DNA of 64,000 bases from Halomonas socia (GCF_010977575.1 NZ_CP048812.1:806001-870000); one strand, 5' to 3'. Shown: positions 1-9,296, counted from the stretch's first letter. Translations and numbers: made by a program. The notes: generated from the sequence alone by a model not told the origin.

Positions 1-335
1 TCTTGCTCGGCAATACTCGCCAGTTGCTGGGCGCGGGCCTCATTGCGCCCCTGCTCGGTGATGTTGACCAGGCCACTGTCGGCATTCTGGTAGATGTCGC
101 CAACCACGAAATACTCGCCTGCGGCATCGCTGTAGAAGGTCTCGCCGTTCTCCAGGCGCACCTCGAAGAAGCCCGGCAGCGGCGTCTCGCGCACCTCTTC
201 CACCGGCATCGGCTCGCCGTTGACGGTCAGCCGCTCGGCCAGCTGCTGGTGCGTGGATGCCAGCGCGGAAGCGCTGACGGCGATGAGGGAGGCGGCCAGC
301 AGGCGGCTCAGCAGGGCGGGCAGTGATGACGTCAT
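1..335 (-). CDS. dsbC: Thiol:disulfide interchange protein DsbC, N-terminal part
   Basis: Periplasmic disulfide isomerase; only the first 111 or so codons lie in the window, and the gene runs off its left edge. The visible part has a signal peptide (basic-poor start, hydrophobic stretch ending ASALA at about residues 22-26) followed by the DsbC dimerisation domain, with the typical run VRETPLPGFFEVRLENGE and YSDAAGEYFVVGDIYQ. The thioredoxin domain with its CxxC lies outside the window. The start codon is 2 bp after the xerD stop, so the two are probably one transcript; xerD-dsbC adjacency is common in Gammaproteobacteria. Identification is firm despite truncation. Confidence 0.9.
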   Translation of the reverse strand, partial: MTSSLPALLSRLLAASLIAVSASALASTHQQLAERLTVNGEPMPVEEVRETPLPGFFEVRLENGETFYSDAAGEYFVVGDIYQNADSGLVNITEQGRNEARAQQLASIAEQ

Positions 336-337
336 GT

Positions 338-1228
338 TCAACCTCGAGGATGGTGATCGGCATGCAGCGTTTCCAGGCGCGCCTGGGCGACATGCGTGTA
401 AATCTGGGTCGTCGACAGATCGCTATGACCCAGTAGCAGCTGTACGACACGCAAATTGGCGCCATGATTCAACAGGTGCGTGGCAAAAGCATGGCGCAGG
501 GTGTGCGGCGACAGCGGCTTGTTGATGCCGGCGGTGCGTGCATGCGCCTTGATGCGATGCCAGAACGTCTGGCGTGTCATGAAACCGTCGCGGCGGCCGG
601 GAAACAGCGGCGGCCGGGTGATATCCATCATCAGCGCGCCACGCCCGCCGCGCAGATAGCGCTCCAGCCATGACAGCGACTCCTCGCCGAGCGGCACCAG
701 TCGCTCCTTGTCGCCCTTGCCCAGCACCCGCACCACGCCCTGGCGCGGGTTGATGGCATCCACGCTCAGTCCCACCAGCTCCGAGACCCGCAGCCCCCCG
801 GCATATAGCACCTCGAGCATGGTGCGATCGCGCAGGCCCAGCGGCGTGTCGGTATCCGGCGCCGCCAGCAGCCGCTCCACCTCGTCCTCGTCGAGGGTAT
901 CGGGCAGATGGGGACGCACCCGCGGCAGCCGTATCTCGGCCAGCGGGTCGCGGTCGAGCAGACCTTCGCCCAGCGCCCAGCGGTAGAAGCGCCGCAGGCT
1001 CGACAGCAGCCGGGCATTGCTGCGCAGCTGGTAGCCAGCCCCTCGACGCGCCTCCAGCCAGGCAGCGAGCCGCGTATCGCCGGGCGCCAGCAGCGTCTCG
1101 CCGTGCTCGGCGAGGCAGGCTGCCCAGGCGCTCAGATCACGGCGATAGGCGGCCAGGGTATGCTCGCTGGCCCCCTGCTCCAGCCACAGGGCGTCGAGAA
1201 ACGCATCGATCCGCTCACTATCCTGCAT
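338..1228 (-). CDS. xerD: Site-specific tyrosine recombinase XerD
   Basis: Resolves chromosome dimers at dif with XerC and FtsK. The 296 residues match the usual XerD length (E. coli 298). An N-terminal SAM-like core-binding domain (about 1-105) precedes the catalytic domain, in which the full tyrosine recombinase set is visible: R147 (GGLRVSE), K171 (LGKGDKE), H242 and R245 (HTLRHAF), H268 (LLGHSDLSTT) and nucleophile Y277 (IYTHV). It sits directly upstream of dsbC. It is a housekeeping recombinase and should not be read as the integrase of the accessory block further right. Confidence 0.96.
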   Translation of the reverse strand: MQDSERIDAFLDALWLEQGASEHTLAAYRRDLSAWAACLAEHGETLLAPGDTRLAAWLEARRGAGYQLRSNARLLSSLRRFYRWALGEGLLDRDPLAEIRLPRVRPHLPDTLDEDEVERLLAAPDTDTPLGLRDRTMLEVLYAGGLRVSELVGLSVDAINPRQGVVRVLGKGDKERLVPLGEESLSWLERYLRGGRGALMMDITRPPLFPGRRDGFMTRQTFWHRIKAHARTAGINKPLSPHTLRHAFATHLLNHGANLRVVQLLLGHSDLSTTQIYTHVAQARLETLHADHHPRG

Positions 1229-1266
1229 TGCCCCTCACTCGGTTAATCGCCAGCCCTGAATGCAAC

Positions 1267-1301
1267 GAGACCCCGCCCCGCGCAAGCGGTGACGGGGTCT
1301 C
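1267..1301 (-). terminator. Hairpin downstream of rplS
   Basis: A perfect 9-bp inverted repeat (GAGACCCCG at 1267-1275, CGGGGTCTC at 1293-1301) lies between the rplS stop and the xerD start. It fits a terminator for the leftward ribosomal operon, although no clear T-run follows it on that strand. Confidence 0.5.
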
Positions 1302-1346
1302 GCCAGGCGCACCGCAGGGCGCGCCGTAGCCATCGCGGAATATCGC

Positions 1347-1703
1347 TTAGGCCAGCTTTTCCTTGATGCGAGCGGACTTGCCGCTGCGCTCGCGGAGATA
1401 GTACAGCTTGGCTTGACGCACGTCGCCGCGACGCTTGACGTCGATGGCTGCAACCAGCGGGCTGTAGGTCTGGAAGGTACGCTCGACGCCGACGCCGTGG
1501 GATATCTTGCGCACGGTGAAGGCGGAGTTGAGGCCGCGGTTGCGCTTGCCAATGACCACGCCCTCGAATGCCTGCAGACGCTCGCGGCTACCTTCCTTGA
1601 CCTTGACCTGAACGACCACGGTGTCGCCCGGGGCAAAGGCCGGAATTTCCTTGGACATTTGCTCGGCTTCGATCGCCTGGATCACCTTGTTCTTGCTGCT
1701 CAT
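1347..1703 (-). CDS. rplS: 50S ribosomal protein L19
   Basis: Large-subunit ribosomal protein at the 30S-50S interface. The 118 residues (E. coli 115) begin [16 protein letters not shown] and carry the family's [16 protein letters not shown] and [16 protein letters not shown] segments, ending with [10 protein letters not shown]. The start at 1703 is chosen because an AGGAG lies 7 bp upstream; the reading frame is open further upstream but that stretch has no L19 similarity. It is the last gene of rpsP-rimM-trmD-rplS, the order seen in E. coli, 124 bp after trmD. Confidence 0.97.
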   Translation of the reverse strand: MSSKNKVIQAIEAEQMSKEIPAFAPGDTVVVQVKVKEGSRERLQAFEGVVIGKRNRGLNSAFTVRKISHGVGVERTFQTYSPLVAAIDVKRRGDVRQAKLYYLRERSGKSARIKEKLA

Positions 1704-1827
1704 TGCTAGCTCCTCGATACATTGATGCCAGCGGCCATGCCGTCTGGCTGTGACCCCGACGCTCGTCGCTGCTGCGATGACGCGGGAATCGCTGGTGTGT
1801 GACACAGGTGCCTCGCCGGCCGACGTC

Positions 1828-2619
1828 TCAGACGTCCGACTCGGGGCGAGTGCCCTGCACCTCCGCCTGGTCGGCGTAGTCGGCGATGAACTCGTCGAGC
1901 AGCTTACGCTGTTCGCGGCTCAAGGCCTTGTCCTGCAACAGTTCGGGGCGACGTAGCCAGGTGCGCCCCAGCGACTGCTTCAAGCGCCAGCGGCGAATCT
2001 CGCCGTGATGGCCGCTGAGCAGCACGTCCGGCACCCTACGCCCGTCGATCGCCTCGGGGCGCGTATAGTGCGGGCAGTCCAGCAGGCCGTCGTTGAACGA
2101 GTCCTCGACCGCCGAATCCTGATGGCCCAGCACCCCCGGGACCAGCCGCGCCGCGGCGTCTATCAGCACCATGGCCGGCAGCTCGCCGCCACTGAGCACG
2201 TAGTCGCCGATCGACCACTCTTCGTCGATATCGGCCTCGACCACCCGCTCGTCGATGCCCTCGTAGCGCCCCGCCACCACGACCAGCGGGCCACCGCGGG
2301 CCAGTTCCTGCACGCCCTGCTGATCCAGCACTCGCCCCTGGGGCGAGAGATAGATCACCTTGGCCGGCCCGCCACTGGCGGCTTCGGCGCGATCACGGGC
2401 GGCGTGGATCGCCGCACGCAGGGTCTCGACCTTCATCAGCATGCCCGGGCCGCCACCATAGGGGCGGTCATCCACCGTGCGGTGCTTGTCCGTCGCATAG
2501 TCCCGGGGATTCCAGAATTCCAGTTCCAGCAGCCCCTGTTTCACCGCTCTCCCCGTTACGCCGTAACGGCCGATCGCATCGAACATCTCCGGGAACAGCG
2601 AGACAACCCCAATCCACAC
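1828..2619 (-). CDS. trmD: tRNA (guanine-N1-)-methyltransferase
   Basis: SPOUT-class methyltransferase that makes m1G37 in tRNAs reading CNN codons and so prevents +1 frameshifting. The 263 residues start [14 protein letters not shown]; the trefoil-knot SAM site is shown by YGGGPGM (about 54-60), [12 protein letters not shown] (about 116-127) and [14 protein letters not shown] (about 135-148). The C-terminal domain is complete, with a slightly long acidic tail. It lies between rimM (18 bp upstream) and rplS in the conserved ribosomal operon. Confidence 0.97.
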   Translation of the reverse strand: MWIGVVSLFPEMFDAIGRYGVTGRAVKQGLLELEFWNPRDYATDKHRTVDDRPYGGGPGMLMKVETLRAAIHAARDRAEAASGGPAKVIYLSPQGRVLDQQGVQELARGGPLVVVAGRYEGIDERVVEADIDEEWSIGDYVLSGGELPAMVLIDAAARLVPGVLGHQDSAVEDSFNDGLLDCPHYTRPEAIDGRRVPDVLLSGHHGEIRRWRLKQSLGRTWLRRPELLQDKALSREQRKLLDEFIADYADQAEVQGTRPESDV

Positions 2620-2637
2620 GGCAGTATTTCCAGACAG

Positions 2638-3204
2638 CTAGAAGTCGGGATCCCAGTCCACCGTCATTCGCCCGGCTTCGAGATCCACCTCGCACACCAC
2701 CTGGTCGGGCAGAAACGGCAGCAGCCGCTCCTTGTCGTCGACGGCCTCGGCGTCGCCCCTGACCACCAGCACGTCGTTGGCGCCGGTCTCGAACAGGTAG
2801 CTGACGCGGCCCAGGTCGACGTTATCGCGGGTGATCACCCGCAGGCCTTCCAGCTGATGCCAGTAGTACTCACCCGACGCGAGGCGCGGCAGGGCATCCT
2901 TGGGCAGCAGTATCTCTGCCCCGGCCCACTGCTCGGCCAGCTCGCGCGACGCCACTCCCTCGAGACTGGCGACCAGGCCCTTGCCTTGGCGCCGCCCTTG
3001 GCTGAGGCGCCGGGTGACGGTATTACCGTCGAGGCGCAGCTGCCACTCGGGGTAGTCGAGGATGCCGTCTATCGGGCTGGTGTACGAATACACCTTCAGC
3101 CAGCCCTTGACCCCGTAGGGGCTGGTCAACTTGCCCAGCACCACGTACTGGTCGTCGCTGCCCGTCTCGGGGCCGGCCAATGACTCTCTCACGGCGTCAC
3201 GCAT
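2638..3204 (-). CDS. rimM: Ribosome maturation factor RimM
   Basis: Assembly factor for the 30S head; it binds S19 and acts during 16S rRNA maturation. The 188 residues (E. coli 182) show the RimM N-terminal beta-barrel (VVLGKLTSPYGVKGWLKVYSYT, about 21-42) and the PRC-barrel half (GEYYWHQLEGLRV; LLPFLPDQVV). It starts 5 bp after the rpsP stop and is followed by trmD, as in other Gammaproteobacteria, so cotranscription is very likely. Confidence 0.95.
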   Translation of the reverse strand: MRDAVRESLAGPETGSDDQYVVLGKLTSPYGVKGWLKVYSYTSPIDGILDYPEWQLRLDGNTVTRRLSQGRRQGKGLVASLEGVASRELAEQWAGAEILLPKDALPRLASGEYYWHQLEGLRVITRDNVDLGRVSYLFETGANDVLVVRGDAEAVDDKERLLPFLPDQVVCEVDLEAGRMTVDWDPDF

Positions 3205-3209
3205 CAGGC

Positions 3210-3458
3210 TCAGGCCTGCTTGCGGGCTTCCTTGAGGAGTTCGGCGACGCGGTCGGAGACCTGGGCGCCCTGGCTCTGCCAGTGGGTCACACGGTCGAGG
3301 TCGACGCGCAGACGCTCTTCCTGGCCGCGGGCCACCGGGTTGAAGAAGCCGACGCGCTCGATGAAGCGGCCGTCACGAGACTTGCGCGAGTCGCTTACAG
3401 TCAGGTGATAGAAGGGACGCTTCTTGGCGCCACCACGTGCCAGACGAATGGTAACCAT
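3210..3458 (-). CDS. rpsP: 30S ribosomal protein S16
   Basis: Small-subunit ribosomal protein that stabilises the 5' and central domains of 16S rRNA during assembly. At 82 residues it has the normal length and the family opening [18 protein letters not shown] followed by [21 protein letters not shown]. It is the first gene of the rpsP-rimM-trmD-rplS operon; a promoter and a GC-rich leader hairpin are visible upstream (separate entries). Confidence 0.97.
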   Translation of the reverse strand: MVTIRLARGGAKKRPFYHLTVSDSRKSRDGRFIERVGFFNPVARGQEERLRVDLDRVTHWQSQGAQVSDRVAELLKEARKQA

Positions 3459-3521
3459 TGCGTTAACAGTCCTTCGGTTGGAGTTGCTGAAATGTCATAT
3501 GCTTACTGCTGCTCGGTCGAG

Positions 3522-3545
3522 GGACCGCGGTTGATCGCGCGGTCC
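3522..3545 (-). promoter_or_regulatory. Hairpin in the rpsP leader
   Basis: An 8-bp perfect inverted repeat (GGACCGCG at 3522-3529, CGCGGTCC at 3538-3545) lies between the predicted rpsP promoter and its start, about 64-87 bp upstream of the ATG. No T-run follows, so it looks like a structured leader more than a terminator. No known riboswitch or r-protein motif was recognised. Confidence 0.35.
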
Positions 3546-3562
3546 TGCCACGAAGACGCAGC

Positions 3563-3591
3563 ATTCTACGGAAAACGACCCTGGATGGAAA
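3563..3591 (-). promoter_or_regulatory. Sigma-70-type promoter for the rpsP operon
   Basis: On the leftward strand, TTTCCA (3591-3586) and TAGAAT (3568-3563) are separated by 17 bp, giving a reasonable -35/-10 pair about 105 bp upstream of rpsP. The -35 is only a 4 of 6 match. Confidence 0.5.
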
Positions 3592-3615
3592 CCTTTTTCC
3601 ACCTTGGCCGAGCGC

Positions 3616-5034
3616 TCAGCGCCACGGCAGGCCGCCGGGACCACCCATGCCACCGCCACCCATCGGGCCGCCTGGGCCACCCGGGCCTCCGCCGCCCATC
3701 ATGCCCGACATGCCGCGCATCATCTTCTGCATGCCGCCCTTCTTGCCGGCCTTCTTCATCATCTTTTGCATCTGCTTGTGCTGCTTGAGCAGGCGATTGA
3801 GGTCGGGCACCTGCAGGCCGGCACCGGCGGCAATGCGACGCTTGCGCGAGCCGTTGATGATCTCCGGCTTGTGGCGCTCCTTGGGCGTCATCGAGTTGAT
3901 CAGCGCCTCGAGCTTGCCGAGCTCTTTCTCCGGCCCGGGGCCCTGGGCCACCTCGGCCATCTGCCCCATGCCCGGCAGCTTGCTCATCAGGCCGCCCATG
4001 CCACCCATCTTCTTGAGCTGCTGGAGCTGGTCGCGGAAGTCCTCGAGGTCGAAGCCATCGCCCTTCTTGACCTTCTTGGCCAGTTTGTCGGCCTTGGCCT
4101 TGTCGACGGTGCGCTCGGCCTCCTCGATCAGCGACAGCATGTCGCCCATGCCGAGGATACGTGACGCCACTCGGTCGGGGTGGAAGGGCTCCAGGGCATC
4201 GACCTTCTCGCCCATGCCCATGAACTTGATCGGCTTGCCGGTGATATGGCGCACCGACAGCGCGGCACCGCCACGCGCATCACCGTCGGCCTTGGTCAGG
4301 ATCACCCCGGTCAGCGGTAGCGCCTCGTGGAAGGCCTTGGCGGTGTTGGCGGCGTCCTGGCCGGTCATGGCGTCGACCACGAACAGGGTTTCCTGCGGCG
4401 AGACGGCCTTATGCAGCGCCTGGATCTCGGCCATCATCGCGTCGTCTACGGCCAGGCGGCCGGCGGTGTCGACCAGCACCACGTCATGGAACTGAATCCT
4501 GGCGTGCTTGATCGCTGCCTCGGCAATCGCCACCGGCTGTTGGTCGGAGCGCGAGGGGAAGAAATCGACGCCGACCTCACTGGCCAGGGTCTCGAGCTGG
4601 TCGATGGCCGCCGGGCGGTAGACGTCGGCGGAAACCACCAGCACCTTCTTCTTCTCGCGCTCCCTGAGAAAGCGCGCCAGCTTGGCCACCGAGGTGGTCT
4701 TGCCTGCGCCCTGCAGGCCGGCCATCAGCACCACCGCCGGCGAGCCCTTGAGGTTGAGCCCCTCGTTGGCCTCGCCCATGACCGCCTCGAGCTCCTGCTG
4801 GACGATCTTGACGAACTGCTGGCCCGGCGACAGGCTCCTGGACACTTCCTGGCCCACCGCGCGCTCGCGCACCCGGTCGATGAAGGCCTTGACCACCGGC
4901 AGCGCGACGTCGGCCTCGAGCAGTGCTCGGCGCACCTCGCGCAGGGTATCCTTGATGTTGTCTTCGGTCAGCTTGGCGTGACCGCTGATGGACTTGAGCG
5001 TCTTCGATAGACGCTCCGACAGATTCTCGAACAT
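3616..5034 (-). CDS. ffh: Signal recognition particle protein Ffh
   Basis: GTPase that binds 4.5S RNA and signal sequences and hands ribosomes to FtsY at the membrane. The start MFENLSERL at 5034 (472 residues) is chosen over the longer open frame because of homology and a GGAGAGG 5 bp upstream. The N domain spans about 1-90; the G domain shows GLQGAGKT (106-113), DTAGR and TKADGDARGG; the methionine-rich M domain runs from about 325. The tail after about residue 440 is an unusually glycine- and methionine-rich, low-complexity run, a common variation in the family. Divergently transcribed from the downstream-facing YpjD-like gene. Confidence 0.96.
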   Translation of the reverse strand: MFENLSERLSKTLKSISGHAKLTEDNIKDTLREVRRALLEADVALPVVKAFIDRVRERAVGQEVSRSLSPGQQFVKIVQQELEAVMGEANEGLNLKGSPAVVLMAGLQGAGKTTSVAKLARFLREREKKKVLVVSADVYRPAAIDQLETLASEVGVDFFPSRSDQQPVAIAEAAIKHARIQFHDVVLVDTAGRLAVDDAMMAEIQALHKAVSPQETLFVVDAMTGQDAANTAKAFHEALPLTGVILTKADGDARGGAALSVRHITGKPIKFMGMGEKVDALEPFHPDRVASRILGMGDMLSLIEEAERTVDKAKADKLAKKVKKGDGFDLEDFRDQLQQLKKMGGMGGLMSKLPGMGQMAEVAQGPGPEKELGKLEALINSMTPKERHKPEIINGSRKRRIAAGAGLQVPDLNRLLKQHKQMQKMMKKAGKKGGMQKMMRGMSGMMGGGGPGGPGGPMGGGGMGGPGGLPWR

Positions 5035-5073
5035 GGGGCCTCTCCGGCAACGGTGCCTTGGCGTTGGGGGCCG

Positions 5074-5102
5074 ATTATACGCACAACCCGGGTCAGTCTC
5101 CA
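5074..5102 (-). promoter_or_regulatory. Promoter of ffh
   Basis: A perfect TATAAT on the leftward strand (5079-5074) lies 40 bp upstream of the ffh ATG. A TGGAGA at a 17-bp spacing (5102-5097) could be a weak -35. Confidence 0.45.
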
Positions 5103-5201
5103 TGGCGCTGGCTGGGCGGCGTCGAGTGGATTGGGTATAGTAGCGGCTCAGGTGACATTTCTCGTCAACAGCCGACCTCGACGGCGCATGGACAGCTACC
5201 G

Positions 5202-6002
5202 ATGCAGGCGCTCCCTTTTGCCCTTCTTGCCATGATTCTCTATCTCGGCGCGGCCTCCTGGCAGGGCCTGGCGCTGGTGCGCCGCGTGCCGCCGCGCCCG
5301 GCGCTGGTGCGTGGGGTGGGGATGGCGGCACTGCTCTGCCATGCGCTGGTGATCGCGGCCATGATGCGCGAGGCCGACGGGTTATGGCTGGGGCTGTCGG
5401 CCAGTGCCGCAGTACTCAGCGCGGTGATCACTGCCGTGCTGCTCGGCGGCAGCCTGGTCAAGCCGATCATCAATGCTGCCACCGCGCTGTTCCCGCTGGC
5501 CGCCGCGACCCTGCTGCTGGCGGTGGGCCTGCCCGCCCCGGCCCGCGACAGCGGCCTGACCCCGGGTATCGCGCTGCACGTGATCAGCTCGACGCTGGCC
5601 TTTGCGGTGCTGGCCATCGCTGCGGTACAGGCGGTGCTGGTGGGGCTGCAGAACCAGGCCCTGCGCCATCACCATATCCGCGGCATGGTCCAGGCACTGC
5701 CGCCGCTGACCACCATGGAGCGAGTACTGTTCGAATTGGTCTGGGCCGGCATGCTGCTGCTCACCCTGTCGATCGCCAGTGGCTTCGTGTTCCTCGACAA
5801 CCTGTTCGCCCAGCACCTGGCACACAAGACGATCCTGTCGCTGGCCGCCTGGGTGCTGTTTGCGATCCTGCTTGCCGGTCGCCACTTCCGCGGCTGGCGC
5901 GGCCTGCGCGCGGTGCGCTGGACGCTGGGCGGCACTCTGCTGCTGCTGCTCGCCTACTTTGGCAGCAAGTTCGTGCTCGAGATCATCTTCCAGCGCAGTT
6001 GA
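5202..6002 (+). CDS. CcsA/HemX-like inner-membrane protein (YpjD family)
   Basis: Integral membrane protein of the cytochrome c assembly (CcsA/CcmC/HemX) superfamily. From ATG 5202 it has 266 residues, the length of E. coli YpjD, with about eight hydrophobic segments and a positively charged cytoplasmic loop (RHHHIRG). The open frame extends 48 codons further upstream, but that part is soluble and unlike the family. Neighbours ffh and the CorB-like gene are also its neighbours in E. coli. The substrate of this subfamily is not established; a haem-handling role is only suggested by the fold. Confidence 0.85.
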   Translation: MQALPFALLAMILYLGAASWQGLALVRRVPPRPALVRGVGMAALLCHALVIAAMMREADGLWLGLSASAAVLSAVITAVLLGGSLVKPIINAATALFPLAAATLLLAVGLPAPARDSGLTPGIALHVISSTLAFAVLAIAAVQAVLVGLQNQALRHHHIRGMVQALPPLTTMERVLFELVWAGMLLLTLSIASGFVFLDNLFAQHLAHKTILSLAAWVLFAILLAGRHFRGWRGLRAVRWTLGGTLLLLLAYFGSKFVLEIIFQRS

Positions 6003-6081
6003 GCGGCTGCCGTCGCGCCTTGACAGGCCATTGCCGAATCCCTACAAACGAGCCTGACATGCCATTGAGGACTCACCCAAC

Positions 6082-7365
6082 TTGAGCGACGACTTCCCGC
6101 TGGGACTGCTGTTCGGCCTACTGTTTCTACTTATCTGCCTGTCGGCGTTCTTCTCCAGTTCCGAAACCGGCATGATGTCGATCAACCGCTACCGCCTGAG
6201 CCACCAGGCCGGCAGCGGCGAGCGCGCCGCCAAGCGGGTGATGCGCCTGCTGGCCAGACCCGACCGCCTGATCGGCGTCATCCTGATCGGCAACAACCTG
6301 GTCAACAATCTGGCCGCAGCGATCGCCACGGTGCTCGCCATCCACTTCTTCGGTGACGTTACCGGCCCGGCAATAGCACCGCTGGTGTTGACCATCGTGA
6401 TTCTGATCTTTGCCGAGGTGACCCCCAAGACCTACGCCGCGGTGAAGCCCGAGCGCATTGCCTACCCGGCCTCGGTGATCCTCGAGCCACTGCTCAAACT
6501 GCTCTACCCGCTGGTGTGGCTGGTCAATGCCATCTCCAACGGCCTGCTCAAGCTGATCGGCGTCAAGAGCATCGACGGCGGCGCCGACAACCTGACCCGC
6601 GACGAGCTGCGCACCGTAGTCCACGAGGCCGGCACGCTGATCCCGCATCGCCACCAGGCCATGCTGCTGTCGATCCTCGATCTCGAGAACGTCACCGTCA
6701 ACGACATCATGGTGCCGCGCCACGAGGTGGTAGGCATCGACCTCGAGGACGACCTGGAGAGTATCCTGGCGCAGATCCGCACCAGCCAGCACACCCGCAT
6801 CCCGGTCTTCAAGGGCGATATCAACAACATCATCGGCATGCTGCACCTGCGCAACGCGGCGCGCTTCCTGTCCAAGCGCGAGGTCACCAAGGCCTCGATC
6901 GTGCAGGAGGCCCGCGAGCCCTATTTCATTCCCGAGTCGACGCCGCTACACACCCAACTGCTCAACTTCCAGCAGCAGAAGCGGCGCATCGGCATCGTGG
7001 TCGACGAGTACGGCGACGTGGAGGGCCTGGTGACCCTGGAAGACATCCTGGAGGAGATCGTCGGCGAGTTCACCACCGATGTGGCGGGGATGCATCAGGA
7101 GATACACTTGCAGGACGACGGCAGCTACGTGATCGAAGGCACTGCCAATATCCGCGAGATCAACAAGTCGCTGGGCTGGCAACTGCCCACCGACGGCCCC
7201 AAGACCCTCAACGGCCTGATCCTCGAGCACCTCGAATCATTTCCCGATGGCCCCGCCTCGCTGCAGGTCGGCACCACCCGCATGGAGATCCTGCAGGTCA
7301 AGGACAAGCTGATCACCTCGGCGCGCTGCTGGCAGCATAGCCGCCGCGCGCCACGCCGCGGCTAA
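6082..7365 (+). CDS. CorB/YfjD-like CNNM transporter-associated protein
   Basis: Membrane protein of the CNNM/CorB (UPF0053) family, linked to Mg2+ efflux. 427 residues: DUF21 transmembrane domain (about 1-190, with the SSSETGMMSIN opening and GNNLVNNLAAA helix), a CBS pair (about 205-330, including IMVPRHEVVGID and VDEYGDVEGLVTLEDILEEIVGE) and a C-terminal CorC/HlyC domain (about 340-415). The start is TTG at 6082, with GAGG 11 bp upstream; the nearest ATG (6059) is out of frame. It lies downstream of the YpjD-like gene on the same strand, as in E. coli. Confidence 0.9.
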   Translation: MSDDFPLGLLFGLLFLLICLSAFFSSSETGMMSINRYRLSHQAGSGERAAKRVMRLLARPDRLIGVILIGNNLVNNLAAAIATVLAIHFFGDVTGPAIAPLVLTIVILIFAEVTPKTYAAVKPERIAYPASVILEPLLKLLYPLVWLVNAISNGLLKLIGVKSIDGGADNLTRDELRTVVHEAGTLIPHRHQAMLLSILDLENVTVNDIMVPRHEVVGIDLEDDLESILAQIRTSQHTRIPVFKGDINNIIGMLHLRNAARFLSKREVTKASIVQEAREPYFIPESTPLHTQLLNFQQQKRRIGIVVDEYGDVEGLVTLEDILEEIVGEFTTDVAGMHQEIHLQDDGSYVIEGTANIREINKSLGWQLPTDGPKTLNGLILEHLESFPDGPASLQVGTTRMEILQVKDKLITSARCWQHSRRAPRRG

Positions 7366-7394
7366 GCGACTTAGCCCCCCACCTCGCAGGGCCT

Positions 7395-9296
7395 TCAGCC
7401 CTCGCTTCGCAGAACGGGTTGCGCCCAGCGGTCGGCTTCGGCCTTGAGCTCGCGCACCCGCGCCTCGAGCACCCCGCAGCGCGCCTGCTGTGGCGACAGC
7501 GGCTCGTCGAAGTAGAGCGCCACCCGTGCGCGGAAGCGGCGCGGCCACTTGGTCAACGCCCGCCCGCCCTGGTGCGAGGTCCACGACCCCCACAGTCCGG
7601 CCAGCCCCGCCGGCACCACCGGCACCGGATCGCGTGCCAGGATGATATCCAGCCCGCGGCGGAAGCGCTGGATCTCGCCATCCGGCGTCAGCCGGCCCTC
7701 GGGGAACAGCATTACCACCTCGCCGTGGCGCAGCGCATGACTGACCTCGTCAAGCGCGCGGCGCACGCTGCCCGGGTCGCGACGATCGGCGTCCACCGGG
7801 ATCGCCCCGACGATACGAAACCACCAGTTGAGCCACGGCGACTCGTAGATCGGTCGATCCATCAGGAAGCGCAGCGGACGCGGGCTGGCGCCACCGATCA
7901 CCAGCGCATCCATGAAGCTGACATGATTGCACACCACCAGCGCCGCGCCGCGCGCCGGAATATGCTGACGGCCGCGAAACTTGAGGCGGTAGATCAGATG
8001 CACCAGGGCGAAGATCAGCAGCCGCAGCAGCGGCCGCGGCCCGCGCACCAACAACCCCAGCCCGATCAGCAGGGCGATGCCGCCGAGGCTGGCGACGAAG
8101 GCCGGCAGGCCGACCCCCGCCACGCCCAGCATCAGCATGCCGAACAGCGCTGCGACCAGCATCAGCAATGCATTGAAGATGTTGTTGGCGGCGATCATCC
8201 GCGCCCGCTGTCGCTCGCGACTGAGCACCTGAATCAGGGTGTAGAGCGGCACGATATACAGCCCGCCACCAATGCCCACCAGCCCCAGCGCCGCCAGCAT
8301 GCGCCAGAAGCCGAGCTGCAGCAGCAGCTCGCTCAAGGTCGCGGCGGATAGCGCCAGCGGCGCCGAACCGGCCAGCCACAGGCCGCCGACGCCCATCAAC
8401 AGCGCCCCCAGCACCACCAGCCCGAGCTCGAGACGCCCCGCCGAGAGCCGCGCACAGAGCATCGCTCCGGCCCCCACGCCCAGCGCAAACGCCGCCAGCA
8501 ACAGGTTGAAGGCCGAGGCCTGGCCGCCAGCGACTTGGCTGGCCCAGGCCGGCAGCAGCGTCAAGTAGCAGGTGCCCAGGAACCAGAATGCGCTGATCCC
8601 CAGCATCGCCGGCAGCAGCTGGGGCGCGCGCAGGCTGTCGCCGAGCACCGCCCAGATGCTTCCAAAGGGATGCCGCACCGCCGTGTCGCTGCCCGCCGAC
8701 GGGGGGGCCGGAGGAATCATCAGGCTCGTCGCCAGGCCGGTCACGGCCACTGCCAGCAGGGCCAGCACCGCCACCGGCCGTGCCGCGCCCGGCGGCAGGG
8801 TGGCCACCAGCCCGGCCAGCAGGGTACCGGCGAGGATCGCCGCGAAAGTGCCGAGACCCACCCAGGCATTGCCGCGCACCAGCTCGGTGGGCGCCAGATG
8901 CTGGGGCAGGATGGCGTACTTGACCGGGCCGAACAGCGCCGACTGCACGCCCATCAATAGCAGCAGGCCATACAGCAGCGGCCGGCTCTCCCACCACACC
9001 ACCGCCGCGGCGAGCAGCATGATACCCAGCTCGAACAGCTTGAGGCGGCGAATCAGGCGCTGCTTGTCGAGGCGGTCTGCCAGCGACCCGCCCCAGGCGG
9101 AGAACAGCAGGAACGGCAGGATGAAGAGCCCCGCGGCCAGATTGGTCGCCAGGCCCTGACGCATCGGGTCGTCGGGCAGCGTGGCAAAGACCAGCACCAG
9201 CAGCAGCAGGGTGCGCAGCAGATTATCGTTGAGCGCCCCGAGGGCCTGGGTCCAGAACAGCGGGGCGAAGCGGCGCTGGGCGATCAGCCGACTCAC
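7395..9296 (-). CDS. Lysophospholipid transporter/1-acylglycerol-phosphate acyltransferase fusion
   Basis: A two-part membrane enzyme of 633 residues. Residues about 1-410 form an LplT-type MFS flippase domain (ALNDNLLRTLL opening, 12 hydrophobic segments). Residues about 430-633 form a PlsC-type acyltransferase with the catalytic NHxxxxD box at 457-463 (NHVSFMD) and FPEGR at 531-535. The combination suggests uptake and re-acylation of lysophospholipids at the inner membrane, comparable to E. coli LplT plus Aas but with no acyl-ACP synthetase domain. The start is GTG at 9296, overlapping the upstream TetR-type gene by 4 bp (GTGA), so translation is probably coupled to its regulator. Confidence 0.9.
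   Translation of the reverse strand: MSRLIAQRRFAPLFWTQALGALNDNLLRTLLLLVLVFATLPDDPMRQGLATNLAAGLFILPFLLFSAWGGSLADRLDKQRLIRRLKLFELGIMLLAAAVVWWESRPLLYGLLLLMGVQSALFGPVKYAILPQHLAPTELVRGNAWVGLGTFAAILAGTLLAGLVATLPPGAARPVAVLALLAVAVTGLATSLMIPPAPPSAGSDTAVRHPFGSIWAVLGDSLRAPQLLPAMLGISAFWFLGTCYLTLLPAWASQVAGGQASAFNLLLAAFALGVGAGAMLCARLSAGRLELGLVVLGALLMGVGGLWLAGSAPLALSAATLSELLLQLGFWRMLAALGLVGIGGGLYIVPLYTLIQVLSRERQRARMIAANNIFNALLMLVAALFGMLMLGVAGVGLPAFVASLGGIALLIGLGLLVRGPRPLLRLLIFALVHLIYRLKFRGRQHIPARGAALVVCNHVSFMDALVIGGASPRPLRFLMDRPIYESPWLNWWFRIVGAIPVDADRRDPGSVRRALDEVSHALRHGEVVMLFPEGRLTPDGEIQRFRRGLDIILARDPVPVVPAGLAGLWGSWTSHQGGRALTKWPRRFRARVALYFDEPLSPQQARCGVLEARVRELKAEADRWAQPVLRSEG

Noticed and set aside
338-1228. 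Tyrosine recombinase as integrase of the accessory block
   Set aside because: It is housekeeping XerD by length, motifs and linkage to dsbC, and lies 20 kb from the tRNA.
2005-3183. 392-codon open frame opposite trmD and rimM
   Set aside because: Spans two well-defined genes on the other strand and has no recognisable domain.
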